Assembly (NCBI GenBank): GCA_032622095.1
Contig: CP136061.1
Location: 10,307,287 to 10,371,286, forward strand
DNA: 64,000 nucleotides
Direction of reading: 5' to 3'
Source: Siphonodentalium dalli
Taxonomy: Eukaryota; Mollusca; Scaphopoda; Gadilida; Siphonodentaliidae
Part shown: positions 56,262-64,000 of the stretch, one piece after another
Layout: the number at the start of each line of letters is the position of its first letter
Position numbering within the stretch: position 1 is the first letter of the stretch
Translations under genes and position numbers: made by a program
The notes under the pieces: model-generated
Told to the model about the DNA's origin: nothing
The model's input: the letters and a program-made list of their open reading frames with translations, nothing else
Databases searched by the model: none

Positions 56262-56530
56262 TTCCAGAACCATATTACAGAGCACAGGTATGTCAGAACC
56301 AGGTTACAGAGTACAGGTATGTCAGAACCATGTTACAGAGTACAGGTATGTCGCATGTTACAGAGTACAGGTATGTCAGAACCATGTTACAGAGTACAGG
56401 TATGTCAGAACCATGTTACAGAGTACAGGTATGTCGCATGTTACAGAGTACAGGTATGTCAGAACCAACGTTACAGAATACAGGTATGTCAGAACCATGT
56501 TACATAGTACAGGTATGTCGCATGTTCAAG
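56262..56530. repeat. 29/25-bp minisatellite, about 10 units
   Basis: Unit agaaccatgttacagagtac followed by aggtatgtc, alternating with a short form gcatgttacagagtac followed by aggtatgtc that lacks four bases. Confidence 0.93.
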
Positions 56531-57109
56531 TGCATTATATTGTGTTATGAATAGAAACTGTTAATTGGCATACAGGGACATAACTCTATTAATTGGCTTG
56601 CACTCAGTCCTATCAAGTCGTCAGTCTTTGTTCTAATTCGTCAAAGGGATTCTATGGCAGCTTATTATAAGCGTTGCCGCGCGAATGAGGAATTTCATAT
56701 TAAAACTTCTTTAAACCACAGTCCCTCTGTTCTCCTTATCTCCTTTTCTCCAAATACCGACAACAGGGGCAATAGGGGTTGAGGTGTTTAACCCTCAGAC
56801 CCCGCATCTTTGGTAAACATTTTCAACAACTGTAAATCGCAAGCATAACACAACATTCGATGAAAATTTTGCACCACATATATGTTGAAAATGTTCTCAT
56901 TGTTTGATTGTACAACCAGTAGTTTAGTGTGGCGGGAAATTTGTTGTTTTGAGACAGACGTTAGCATAAGGGAATGCATTGGCATAACAATATTTACCTT
57001 GATCTTGTAAGCCAGATGATTCTCTTATATATACGAGGCTCCCTATGGCAGACTCGCATGTATAAGAAAATGCACTCACACATGATATTTAATGCTGCGT
57101 CAGCGCAGC
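56531..57109. other. Unassigned, ending in degenerate palindrome sequence
   Basis: 56531-56785 is unremarkable. From 56789 (TTAACCCTCAGACCCCG) to about 57127 (tgaaagggttac) there may be an old TTAA-type element containing degenerate palindromes (gattctcttatatatacgag / gactcgcatgtataagaaaa). Confidence 0.4.
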
Positions 57110-58797
57110 CCCCGTCATGAAAGGGTTACATAACACTCCCGCATGGAGCCTCACATGGACCCAAGCAGACGACAGTCATCAGTGTATTCTGCTCTCTGTC
57201 TGGGGCTCCATAAAGCTCCGATCTTGAAAAGGTTATATAACACTCCCATATGGAGCCTCACGCATATACAAGCAGACGACAGTCATCAGTGCATTGTTAT
57301 CTTTGTCTTGGGATCCATAAAGCTCCTGCCATGAAAGGGTTACATAATACTCCCATATGGAGCCTCACATGGACCAAGCAGACGACAGTCATCAGTGTAT
57401 TCTGCTCTCTGTCTGGGGCTCCATAAAGCTCCGATCTTGAAAAGGTTATATAACACTCCCATATGGAGCCTCACGCATATACAAGCAGACGACAGTCATC
57501 AGTGCATTGTTATCTTTGTCTTGGGATCCATAAAGCTCCTGCCATGAAAGGGTTACATAATACTCCCATATGGAGCCTCACATGAACCCAAGCAGACGAC
57601 AGTCATCAGTGTATTCTTCTCTCTGTCTGGGGCTCCATAAAGCTCCGATCATGAAAATGTTATATAACACTCCCATATGGAGCCTCACGCATACACAAGC
57701 AGACGACAGTCATCAGTGCATTGTTATCTCTGTCTTGGGATCCATAACGATCCTGCCATGAAAGGGTTACATAATACTCCCATATGGAGCCTCACATGAA
57801 CCCAAGCAGACGACAGTCATCTGTGTATTCTGCTCTCTGTCTGGGGCTCCATAAAGCTCCGATCTTGAAAAGGTTATATAAAACTCCCATATGGAGCCTC
57901 ACGCATACATAAGCAGACGACAGTCATCAGTGTATTGTTATCTTTGTCTTGGGATCCATAAAGCTCCTGCCATGAAAGGGTTACATAATACTCCCATATG
58001 GAGCCTCACATGAACCCAAGCAGACGAAAGTCATCTGTGTATTCTGCTCTCTGTCTGGGGCTCCATAAAGCTCCGATCTTGAAAAGGTTATATAACACTC
58101 CCATATGGAGCCTCACGCATACATAAGCAGACGACAGTCACCAGTGTATTGTTATCTTTGTCTTGGGATCCATAAAGCTCCTGCCATGAAAGGGTTACAT
58201 AATACTCCCATATGGAGCCTCACATGAACCCAAGCAGACGACAGTCATCAGTGTATTCTGCTCTCTGTCTGGGGCTCCATAAAGCTCCGATCTTGAAAAG
58301 GTTATATAACACTCCCATATGGAGCCTCACGCATACATAAGCAGACGACAGTCATCAGTGTATTGTTATCTTTGTCTTGGGATCCATAAAGTTCCTGCCA
58401 TGAAAGGGTACTCCCATATGGAGCCTCACATGAACCCAAGCAGACGACAGTCATCAGTGTAGTCTTCTGCCATGAAAGGGTTACATAATACTCCCATATG
58501 GATCCTCAAACGGAACCGATCAGACGGCAGTCATCAGTGCATTGTTCTCTCTGTCTGGGGCTCCACAAAGCTTCTGCCATTAAAGGGTTATACAACACTC
58601 CCATATGGAGCCTCACGCGGACACGAGCAGAAGACAGTCATCAGTGCATTGTTCTATCTGTCAGGGGATCCATAAAACTCCCATCATGAAAAGTTTATAT
58701 AACACTCCCGCAAAGAGCCTCGCACGGACACAAGCAAACGGCAGTTATCACTGCATGAATGGTCTCTCGAGATCAGTCTGGGGCCCCATAAAGGGTT
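57110..58797. repeat. Dimeric satellite, about 106-bp monomers in 213-bp dimers
   Basis: About 16 monomers of two alternating types. Type 1 has catgaacccaagcagacgac and ctgctctctgtctggggctc; type 2 has gcatacataagcagacgaca and gttatctttgtcttgggatc. Each monomer is bounded by inverted catatggagcctcaca / ggggctccataaag, i.e. each resembles a short MITE. Monomers at the right end are more diverged. The array ends 20 bp from the donor of RENBP exon 58818-58893. Confidence 0.93.
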
Positions 58798-58817
58798 AAA
58801 TGGGAATATGATCCTAC

Positions 58818-58893
58818 CTGTCGACACTCTAACCAGCAGTATTTTAGGTCGTCATATTTCTTTCCATCCCTGCCAAGGCAGACTGAAAATCCG
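58818..58893 (-). CDS. RENBP exon (first seen)
   Basis: 76 bp on the minus strand: one base (C) completing a split Gly codon, then 25 codons, [18 protein letters not shown] and CWLECRQ. Human RENBP has GGFFTCLGREGRVYDDLKY then VWLQGRQ at about residues 36-61, so the match is contiguous. The Arg before the final Gln corresponds to a conserved sugar-site Arg of the epimerase family (my recollection). The acceptor is gtttctgtcgtttcag and the donor CAG|gtagga. The preceding exon should supply the W...H segment and end in GG; it was not found up to 64000. Alone, 76 bp would be weak evidence, but phase and order agree with three further exons. Confidence 0.88.
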
Positions 58894-59000
58894 CTGAAAC
58901 GACAGAAACAATATACAGGTGAGAGGGGTAGCCATATTGAAACAATCTATATATTCCATATGGCTGATGTCAGAACGATAATTTTTGGACTATTATTTAA

Positions 59001-59088
59001 TCGTTTCGGATCATGTATGTGAGGTTCGTTTCGTATCATCTGTGAGATTCGTTTCGTTTCATCTGTGAGGTTCGTTTCTATGTATTCG
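59001..59088. repeat. 23-bp repeat, about 3.5 units
   Basis: tcgtttcgtatcatctgtga followed by gat/ggt, degenerate. The rest of 58894-59485 shows no gene. Confidence 0.8.
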
Positions 59089-59485
59089 CATTTTGGTTCG
59101 TATCTTTGTGTATTAAAAAAAAATAACATTGTAACACGTCAAATCAAAGACCCAGGTATTAATTAATAACCATTGATCGCATTGATTGATAGGTTATTTT
59201 TCATAGCGACATAATTACTTATTTGTCAGCTTGTTAATGCTAACTAGTTCAAACGAATGTATTTGCAATTTTGTTAGGTCATTCCACGCACATCTGTCTG
59301 CACATCTGTCTGCACTCTGTCTTTCATTTTAATGGTCGCTAGCTCACAAGGGTGAAGGAAACAGAAAATTACAGTCCGATTTTGTCCTGTCGGAAACAAA
59401 TCACGCAATGTTCCAGAATTCCGCCGTGAAGTCACCCCCACGTATATTACAACCGGAGTTCCGATTGGCTGCGGACACACGTAAT

Positions 59486-60003
59486 GAGTCATTCTGGTGA
59501 ATTAGCGTTTATTTATACAATCAAACCTATCGGACATTCCAGTCCACACAACAATGGCTGCGGACACACGTATCACAGTAGCGATGGCATAGTATAGGTG
59601 TGACAATTTATTATGGTGGAGTTTGGTGACAATTTGTCGTCATAATTAATATGCCATAGCAAGCTATGTCGCCCTCTGCAAATTCGCACAATGAGTCCAC
59701 CAAGTTCTACCAGCGACGATCGATATCTCAAGGATGTATCTACCTGTGAATGTCTTGTCGCTGTTGATTTTCACTAAACACGCAGTGTTATATTTTGCAT
59801 GCTAACACACAAGTCCACTTGATAACTTAATGAATAACCCATTTCTGTCAACAGCCATGATTCTTCTTATTAATGAAATTCATATAAGTAGATAAACATG
59901 CATGCATTGAGATCATATAAAAAAACGTACCACATGCATGATATGTGAGTCAATGAGGAATAGACACGAGGCCACGATCAAACACAATTCTGGACGATCT
60001 ATC

Positions 60004-60039
<36 letters not shown>

Positions 60040-60325
60040 TAGCTAATACAATTTAGCAAAACGTAACGAGTAGAGATCAATCTTTGTGAAACGCAATGGG
60101 TTAATTGGTCCAGTCGACTCATTGTGCGGAAACTCAGCGGGCAACATGACTGGCTATGGCATATTAATTATGACGAACAATTGTCACCAAACTCCACCAT
60201 AATAAATTGTCACACCTACTATGCCATCGCTACTGTGATACGTGTGTCCGCAGCCATTGTTGTGTGGACTGGAATGTCCGATAGGTTTGATTGTATAAAT
60301 AAACGCTAATTCACCAGAATGACTC
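59486..60325. mobile_element. 840-bp element with about 195-bp inverted arms
   Basis: The outer 20 bp gagtcattctggtgaattag (59486) pair perfectly with ctaattcaccagaatgactc (to 60325). The arms stay nearly identical through aacaatggctgcggacacac, gcgatggcatagtataggtg and taattaatatgccatagc, then fade by about 59680/60140. The centre of about 450 bp has only a (ta)n tract and no gene. High arm identity suggests recent origin or gene conversion between arms. A partial extra copy of gctgcggacacacgta lies just outside the left end (59468). Confidence 0.85.
60004..60037. repeat. (ta)n microsatellite
   Basis: About 17 perfect ta dinucleotides in the centre of the inverted-arm element. Confidence 0.95.
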
Positions 60326-60668
60326 AACATTTTTTCAACCCCAAATAAGTTATACCATACTTAACTGGCCCCTCTCGTCGGGTTTTGTGATCAAGTTATC
60401 CAGCTTCGAAAAATTGTAATAACCCTGGTGGGGGGGGGGGGTGTTGAAACGTTACCCACGGAAGTTATTCAGGGAAGTTACTTACGAAAATTAAAATTAA
60501 AATAAATATAACAGCACTTTGTATTAGCAGCATAGTTTTCCCCACACCAACATCATATATAGGCCAGTGCGGGGGTCAGATAATGTAACGGCCCAATGTG
60601 TAGAACACGTGTAAACAGTAGTCGGTGGTGAGCAGAAGCAATCACAACCAAACCTGTGTTTAGTGTGT
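60326..60668. other. Unassigned
   Basis: Contains a run of 12 G at 60430-60441. No gene or family recognised. Confidence 0.5.
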
Positions 60669-60755
60669 ATAACCCATAGAGAGCCCCATATAAACTGGAG
60701 CAGACGACACTCTGTAGTGCATGCTTCCATCTGTGTGAGGATCCCTGTGGGTTAA
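60669..60755. mobile_element. Family H MITE, copy 3
   Basis: ATAA|CCCATAGAGAGCCCCATAT ... GTGTGAGGATCCCTGTGGG|TTAA, 87 bp with flanks, core ggagcagacgacactc. It is free of family A sequence on either side, so H moves (or moved) on its own. Confidence 0.8.
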
Positions 60756-61138
60756 ACATTAAACTTTATCAGTGAGGCTTGAGATGGATGTCTTACAGTA
60801 ATGCCCTAAGTAATCGACTCCTTAACCACAGCATAATTATGGGTAATTTTTCAGGATTTAGTCGTAAATATGGCCTGTTGCCATTCATCGGAAAGTTCTC
60901 ACCGAGGGCATTACTGTATATAGTGATCATGCTCGTAATAGTCAACATACTAAGTTTTGTGTCAGTTCCTCATATATTATGTTTTTGTACGTTTGCGTCG
61001 CCTCGGCCATTTTTAATATGTGGTACTCACCAACTTCCTCACCGTGAAATGGTGACTGGTGGGTACGATTTTTTGTTTGGCCTTGCCATGCACGGGCTGG
61101 GGCTGTATCGGATGTGTGCGGTCTGGGGCAGTATCGGT
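60756..61138. other. Flank of the 27-bp array
   Basis: Unique DNA containing a 14-bp inverted pair tacagtaatgccct (60795) / agggcattactgta (60905). A plus frame from 60782 continues in phase into the array. It has hydrophobic segments (LLYIVIMLVIVNILSFV) but no family resemblance, and I see no evidence that it is expressed. Confidence 0.4.
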
Positions 61139-62056
61139 GGTTATATTTGGGTAGCGCCATTAGCCGGTAATATTTGGGTAGCGCCATTAGCCGGTAATAT
61201 TTGGCTAGCGCCATTAGCCGGTAATATTTGGGTAGCGCCATTAGCCGGTAATATTTGGGTAGCGCCATTAGCCTGTTATATTTGGGTAGCGCCATTAGCC
61301 TGTTATATTTGGGTAGCTCCATTAGCCGGTAATATTTGGGTAGCGCCATTAGCCGGTTATATTTGGGTAGCGCCATTAGCCGGTTATATTTGGGTAGCGC
61401 CATTAGCCGGTTATATTTGGGTAGCGCCATTTGCCGGTTATATTTGGGTAGCGCCATTAGCCGGTAATATTTGGGTAGCGCCATTAGCCGGTTATATTTG
61501 GGTAGCGCCATTAGCCGGTTATATTTGGGTAGCGCCATTAGCCGGTTATATTTGGGTAGCGCCATTAGCCGGTTATATTTGGGTAGCGCCATTAGCCGGT
61601 TATATTTGGGTAGCGCCATTAGCCGGTAATATTTGGGTAGCGCCATTAGCCGGTTATATTTGGGTAGCGCCATTAGCCGGTTATATTTGGGTAGTGCCAT
61701 TAGCCGGTTATATTTGGGTAGCGCCATTAGCCGGTTATATTTGGGTAGCGCCATTAGCCTGTAATATTTGGGTAGCGCCATTAGCCGGTTATATTTGGGT
61801 AGCGCCATTAGCCGGTTATATTTGGGTAGTGCCATTAGCCGGTTATATTTGGGTAGCGCCATTAGCCGGTTATATTTGGGTAGCGCCATTAGCCGGTAAT
61901 ATTTGGGTAGCGCCATTAGCCGGTTATATTTGGGTAACGCCATTAGCCGGTAATATTTGGGTAGCGCCATTAGCCGGTTATATTTGGGTAGCGCCATTAG
62001 CCTGTTATATTTGGGTAGCGCCATTAGCCGGTAATATTTGGGTAGCGCCATTAGCC
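61139..62056. repeat. 27-bp minisatellite, 34 units
   Basis: Unit ttatatttgggtagcgccat followed by tagccgg, with only a handful of point variants (taat for ttat, ctg for cgg). 27 = 3 x 9: plus frame YIWVAPLAG repeats, minus frame MALPKYNRL repeats, both open throughout. The right end joins the 70-bp array without a spacer. Confidence 0.97.
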
Positions 62057-62390
62057 GGAGGGTGAATGCAGTGACGATAGCCCGCTATGTAAATGACATG
62101 CACACTAAACTCAGGCTGAGGTCCCCGGAGGGTGAATGTAGTGATGATAGCCCGCTATGTAAATGACATGCACACTAAACTCAGGCTGAGGTCCCCGGAG
62201 TGTGAATGTAGTGATGATCGCCCGCTATGTAAATGACAGGCACACTAAACTCAGGCTGAGGTCCCCGGAGGGTGATTGTAGTGATGATAGCCCGCTATGT
62301 AAATGACAGGCACACTAAACTCAGGCTGAGGTCCCCGGAGGGTGAATGTAGTGATGATAGCCCGCTATGTAAATGACTAAACTCAGGCTT
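62057..62390. repeat. 70-bp tandem repeat derived from family B, 4.8 units
   Basis: Units start at 62057, 62127, 62197 and so on: ggagggtgaatgtagtgatg, atagcccgctatgtaaatga, actaaactcaggctgaggtc and ccc. The parts ggtccccrgagggtgaat, tagtgatgatagcccgctat and ctgag are recognisable as half of a family B arm, so the array grew from a broken B element. Confidence 0.9.
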
Positions 62391-62529
62391 GGTCGGTTTC
62401 TCGAGTCGCATAAACCATTTTAAAAAACCAATTCGGCGTGTTACGCAATCGATGTTCATAAAATAATGTCATCTTTATCTTATCTGTGTTTCACACAAAA
62501 ACACAATTGGTTTCAATATATTCAATATG
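62391..62529. other. Short spacer
   Basis: Nothing recognised between the 70-bp array and the A2 element. Confidence 0.4.
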
Positions 62530-62890
62530 TTAACCCTTTACCCAACAAACCGGCCAAAACCGGCCAAATAAAGCTTCAACAGCCTAAAATATCTTCGGTC
62601 TGTCTCAATAGAACCATACACATATGGATATCATTGGAACCGGCTCATTGACCACATTGTGATGGTTACAGTTATGCCCTGTGCCAATGCATTCTCTTAT
62701 ATATGCGAGTCGACCATAGGTCGCCTCGCATATATAAGAGAATGCATTGGCCTAAAAAAAAAAAAAATTTAACACTTTTTACCATTTTTTCTTACATTCT
62801 TGAACAATTTTATAATTTTTAATGTGTTAAGCCAATGCATTCTCTTATATATGCGAGGCGACAGGGCCCTTCTGTTGGGTAAATGGTTAA
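62530..62890 (-). mobile_element. Family A2, copy 5, inverted and internally deleted
   Basis: TTAA|CCCTTTACCCAACAAACCGG ... TTCTGTTGGGTAAATGG|TTAA. The first palindrome is complete (62687-62754). The second is cut in its centre (gcgaggcgacagggccctt), losing its distal half. Both TTAA flanks are intact. Confidence 0.88.
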
Positions 62891-62977
62891 AAATCATACA
62901 TGTACATGTATATGGCGATTGTGAAATCCAAATTTGGCTTCGAAGATTATGTTTTACAGGTGGTTCGTTTTTGACCC

Positions 62978-63400
62978 TGTGACCCGCCATATCAAATCCA
63001 GTCGTAAGTCGGGATTTTTTTACCCTGTGCCAATGCATTCTCTTATATATGCGAGTCGACCATAGGTCGCCTCGCATATATAAGAGAATGCATTGGCCTA
63101 ACAATTTTTTTTATCATTTGTTTTAAATAAATGTTTCTGACAATTTTTAGGACATAAAATAAAAAACATCCATTACCCTGCAGGGAGCCCCACACATATA
63201 TAGAAGCATATAGAAGAGCGTCGTCTGCTCATGTTTGTCTGGGGCTATGTATGGGTGAAATTATAAAATTGTTAAAGAATACAAGAAAAAATTATTAAAA
63301 TTGTAAAAAAATGTTAGGCCAATGTATTCTCTTATATATGCGAGGCGACCTATGGTCGACTCGCATATATAAGAGAATGCATTGGCACAGGGTAAAAAAA
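62978..63400 (+). mobile_element. Family A, right end clipped
   Basis: tgtgacccgccatatcaaat to aatgcattggcacagggtaa; the last 45 bp or so of the right terminus are missing. Both palindromes are intact (63029-63097, 63320-63387) and the centre is in forward orientation. Confidence 0.88.
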
Positions 63401-63604
63401 ATGGAATTGTGTCTGTGACGAGGTTCAGAACCATTTTGGTTCGTTTTCACCAAAACTGTGGCAAGGTTAAGAACCATAATTTGGTTTTGTGCAAAAAACA
63501 TTTGTAGCTTTGTAAGATTGTAACACTAGCGGAGCGCGATCAAGTTTTAAAATGCAAAGATTTCTTTTCTGCTTTTGTCTTGATGCATTCGCGACACGAA
63601 ATTT
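63401..63604. other. Unassigned
   Basis: Two similar phrases gaggttcagaaccat/aaggttaagaaccat lie at 63420 and 63463. No gene. Confidence 0.4.
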
Positions 63605-63700
63605 GCCGAATGGGGTGCCCAGACGGTGTATTTAGTGACGCTATTATGCATAGCGGGCTAGCATAACTAAATTTACCCTCTGGAGACCTCATTCTGCTTA
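63605..63700. mobile_element. Family B single arm (diverged)
   Basis: ggtgcccagacggtgtattt, cattatgcatagcgggcta-like centre and ctaaatttaccctctggaga form one imperfect palindrome of the B type. Confidence 0.65.
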
Positions 63701-63914
63701 GGCCTCATCCTCTCTTCAAAGTTTCTTTATTATCAAATTTCTATAGAAACTTCTTCACAAAGATTCTATTTCTTTTTTAGTTTAGTTTCTCTATATCCCC
63801 AAATTGGCAGACGACACATTGCATAATAGAGGTTCCCAATGGGTGTACATCACAAAGTTCAACATTTGGGAACTTCAGTCTGAGTCAATATCTCCCATAG
63901 CAGATGAGGCCATG
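63701..63914. other. Spacer between two B arms
   Basis: Unremarkable. Carries ggcagacgacacattg at 63806, the core motif shared by families A, D and H, next to gaggttcccaatgggtg. Confidence 0.45.
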
Positions 63915-64000
63915 GAAAATTAGGTCCCCAGAGGGTGATTTTAGTTATTCTATCCCGCTATGCGGGATAGCATCACTAAATTCACCCTCTTGGGGCCTCA
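63915..64000. mobile_element. Family B arm, running to the window end
   Basis: ggtccccagagggtgatttt, palindromic centre tatcccgctatgcgggata and actaaattcaccctcttggg. It continues beyond base 64000 or ends there; it may pair with 63605-63700 as one element. Confidence 0.7.

Larger units (their letters stand above)
15285..58893 (-). other. RENBP gene, visible part (four exons, very large introns)
   Basis: Exons in transcript order are 58818-58893, 39017-39092, 32035-32201 and 15285-15533. Introns are 19,725, 6,815 and 16,501 bp, with a final intron exceeding 15.2 kb. Conceptual joining gives 189 codons, colinear with roughly residues 37-225 of the human protein. Junction phases agree: CAG|GTA phase 0; AAAG|CTGGA phase 1, restoring an Ala codon; TTG|GTG phase 0. 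The first exon must end in two bases of a split Gly codon and was not found between 58894 and 64000. The introns consist almost wholly of satellites, MITEs and LINE debris. Confidence 0.85.

Noticed and set aside
61021-61080. Minus-strand donor-like gtgagt after THQSPFHGEEVG as a possible first RENBP exon
   Set aside because: Lacks the conserved W and the Gly-Gly end with the required phase; no acceptor or start codon context.
1-64000. tRNA, rRNA or telomeric repeats
   Set aside because: No cloverleaf-like or rRNA-like segment and no (ttaggg)n tract was seen by eye; a covariance-model scan would be decisive but could not be run.

Overview
This is eukaryotic nuclear DNA: AT-rich, with spliced exons, decayed LINE reverse transcriptases, many foldback/TIR elements and very many minisatellites. 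Nothing looks bacterial, viral or organellar. The repeat style, together with an animal-type RENBP gene, suggests a marine invertebrate, perhaps a mollusc; that assignment is inference.

The only host gene recognised runs on the minus strand. Four short exons encode consecutive, gap-free pieces of N-acylglucosamine 2-epimerase (renin-binding protein, RENBP): 58818-58893, 39017-39092, 32035-32201 and 15285-15533. Splice phases match at every junction (0, 1, 0) and all four have AG/GT borders. The first exon(s) and the C-terminal half were not found and presumably lie outside the window. At least 43.6 kb of gene is spanned here, with introns of 19.7, 6.8 and 16.5 kb and a last one of more than 15 kb. 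Nearly everything else in the window is therefore intronic or flanking repeat.

Tandem arrays fill roughly two fifths of the window. Main blocks: 1-4548 (29-bp unit), 13938-14825 (32), 27705-30386 (45), 32640-36320 (49), 40195-45655 (156), 46365-47745 (42), 49973-52610 (34), 53396-54095 (48), 55700-56215 (44), 57110-58797 (about 106, in 213-bp dimers) and 61139-62056 (27). Several visibly grew from part of a transposable element or from a splice-acceptor region of the host gene.

Mobile elements: (i) family A, about 450 bp, inverted termini tgtgacccgccatatc, each arm containing a 67-bp near-perfect palindrome; (ii) family A2, about 400 bp, piggyBac-like termini TTAA-CCCTTTACCCAACA, carrying the same palindromes; (iii) family H, exactly 79 bp between TTAA-type sites; (iv) family B, foldback with palindromic arms; (v) several single foldbacks, including a 4-kb TIR element (32348-36359) whose interior became a satellite; (vi) 5'-truncated, frameshifted LINE remnants at 4549-5481, 6193-7520, 8991-10150, 38139-38330 and 40430-41065. 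Long open frames inside the arrays exist because the unit length is a multiple of three; I do not call them genes.

The observations most worth following are the tandemly copied splice acceptors next to two RENBP exons, the palindrome module shared by two transposon families with unrelated ends, and arrays that can be traced to a seed inside a transposon.
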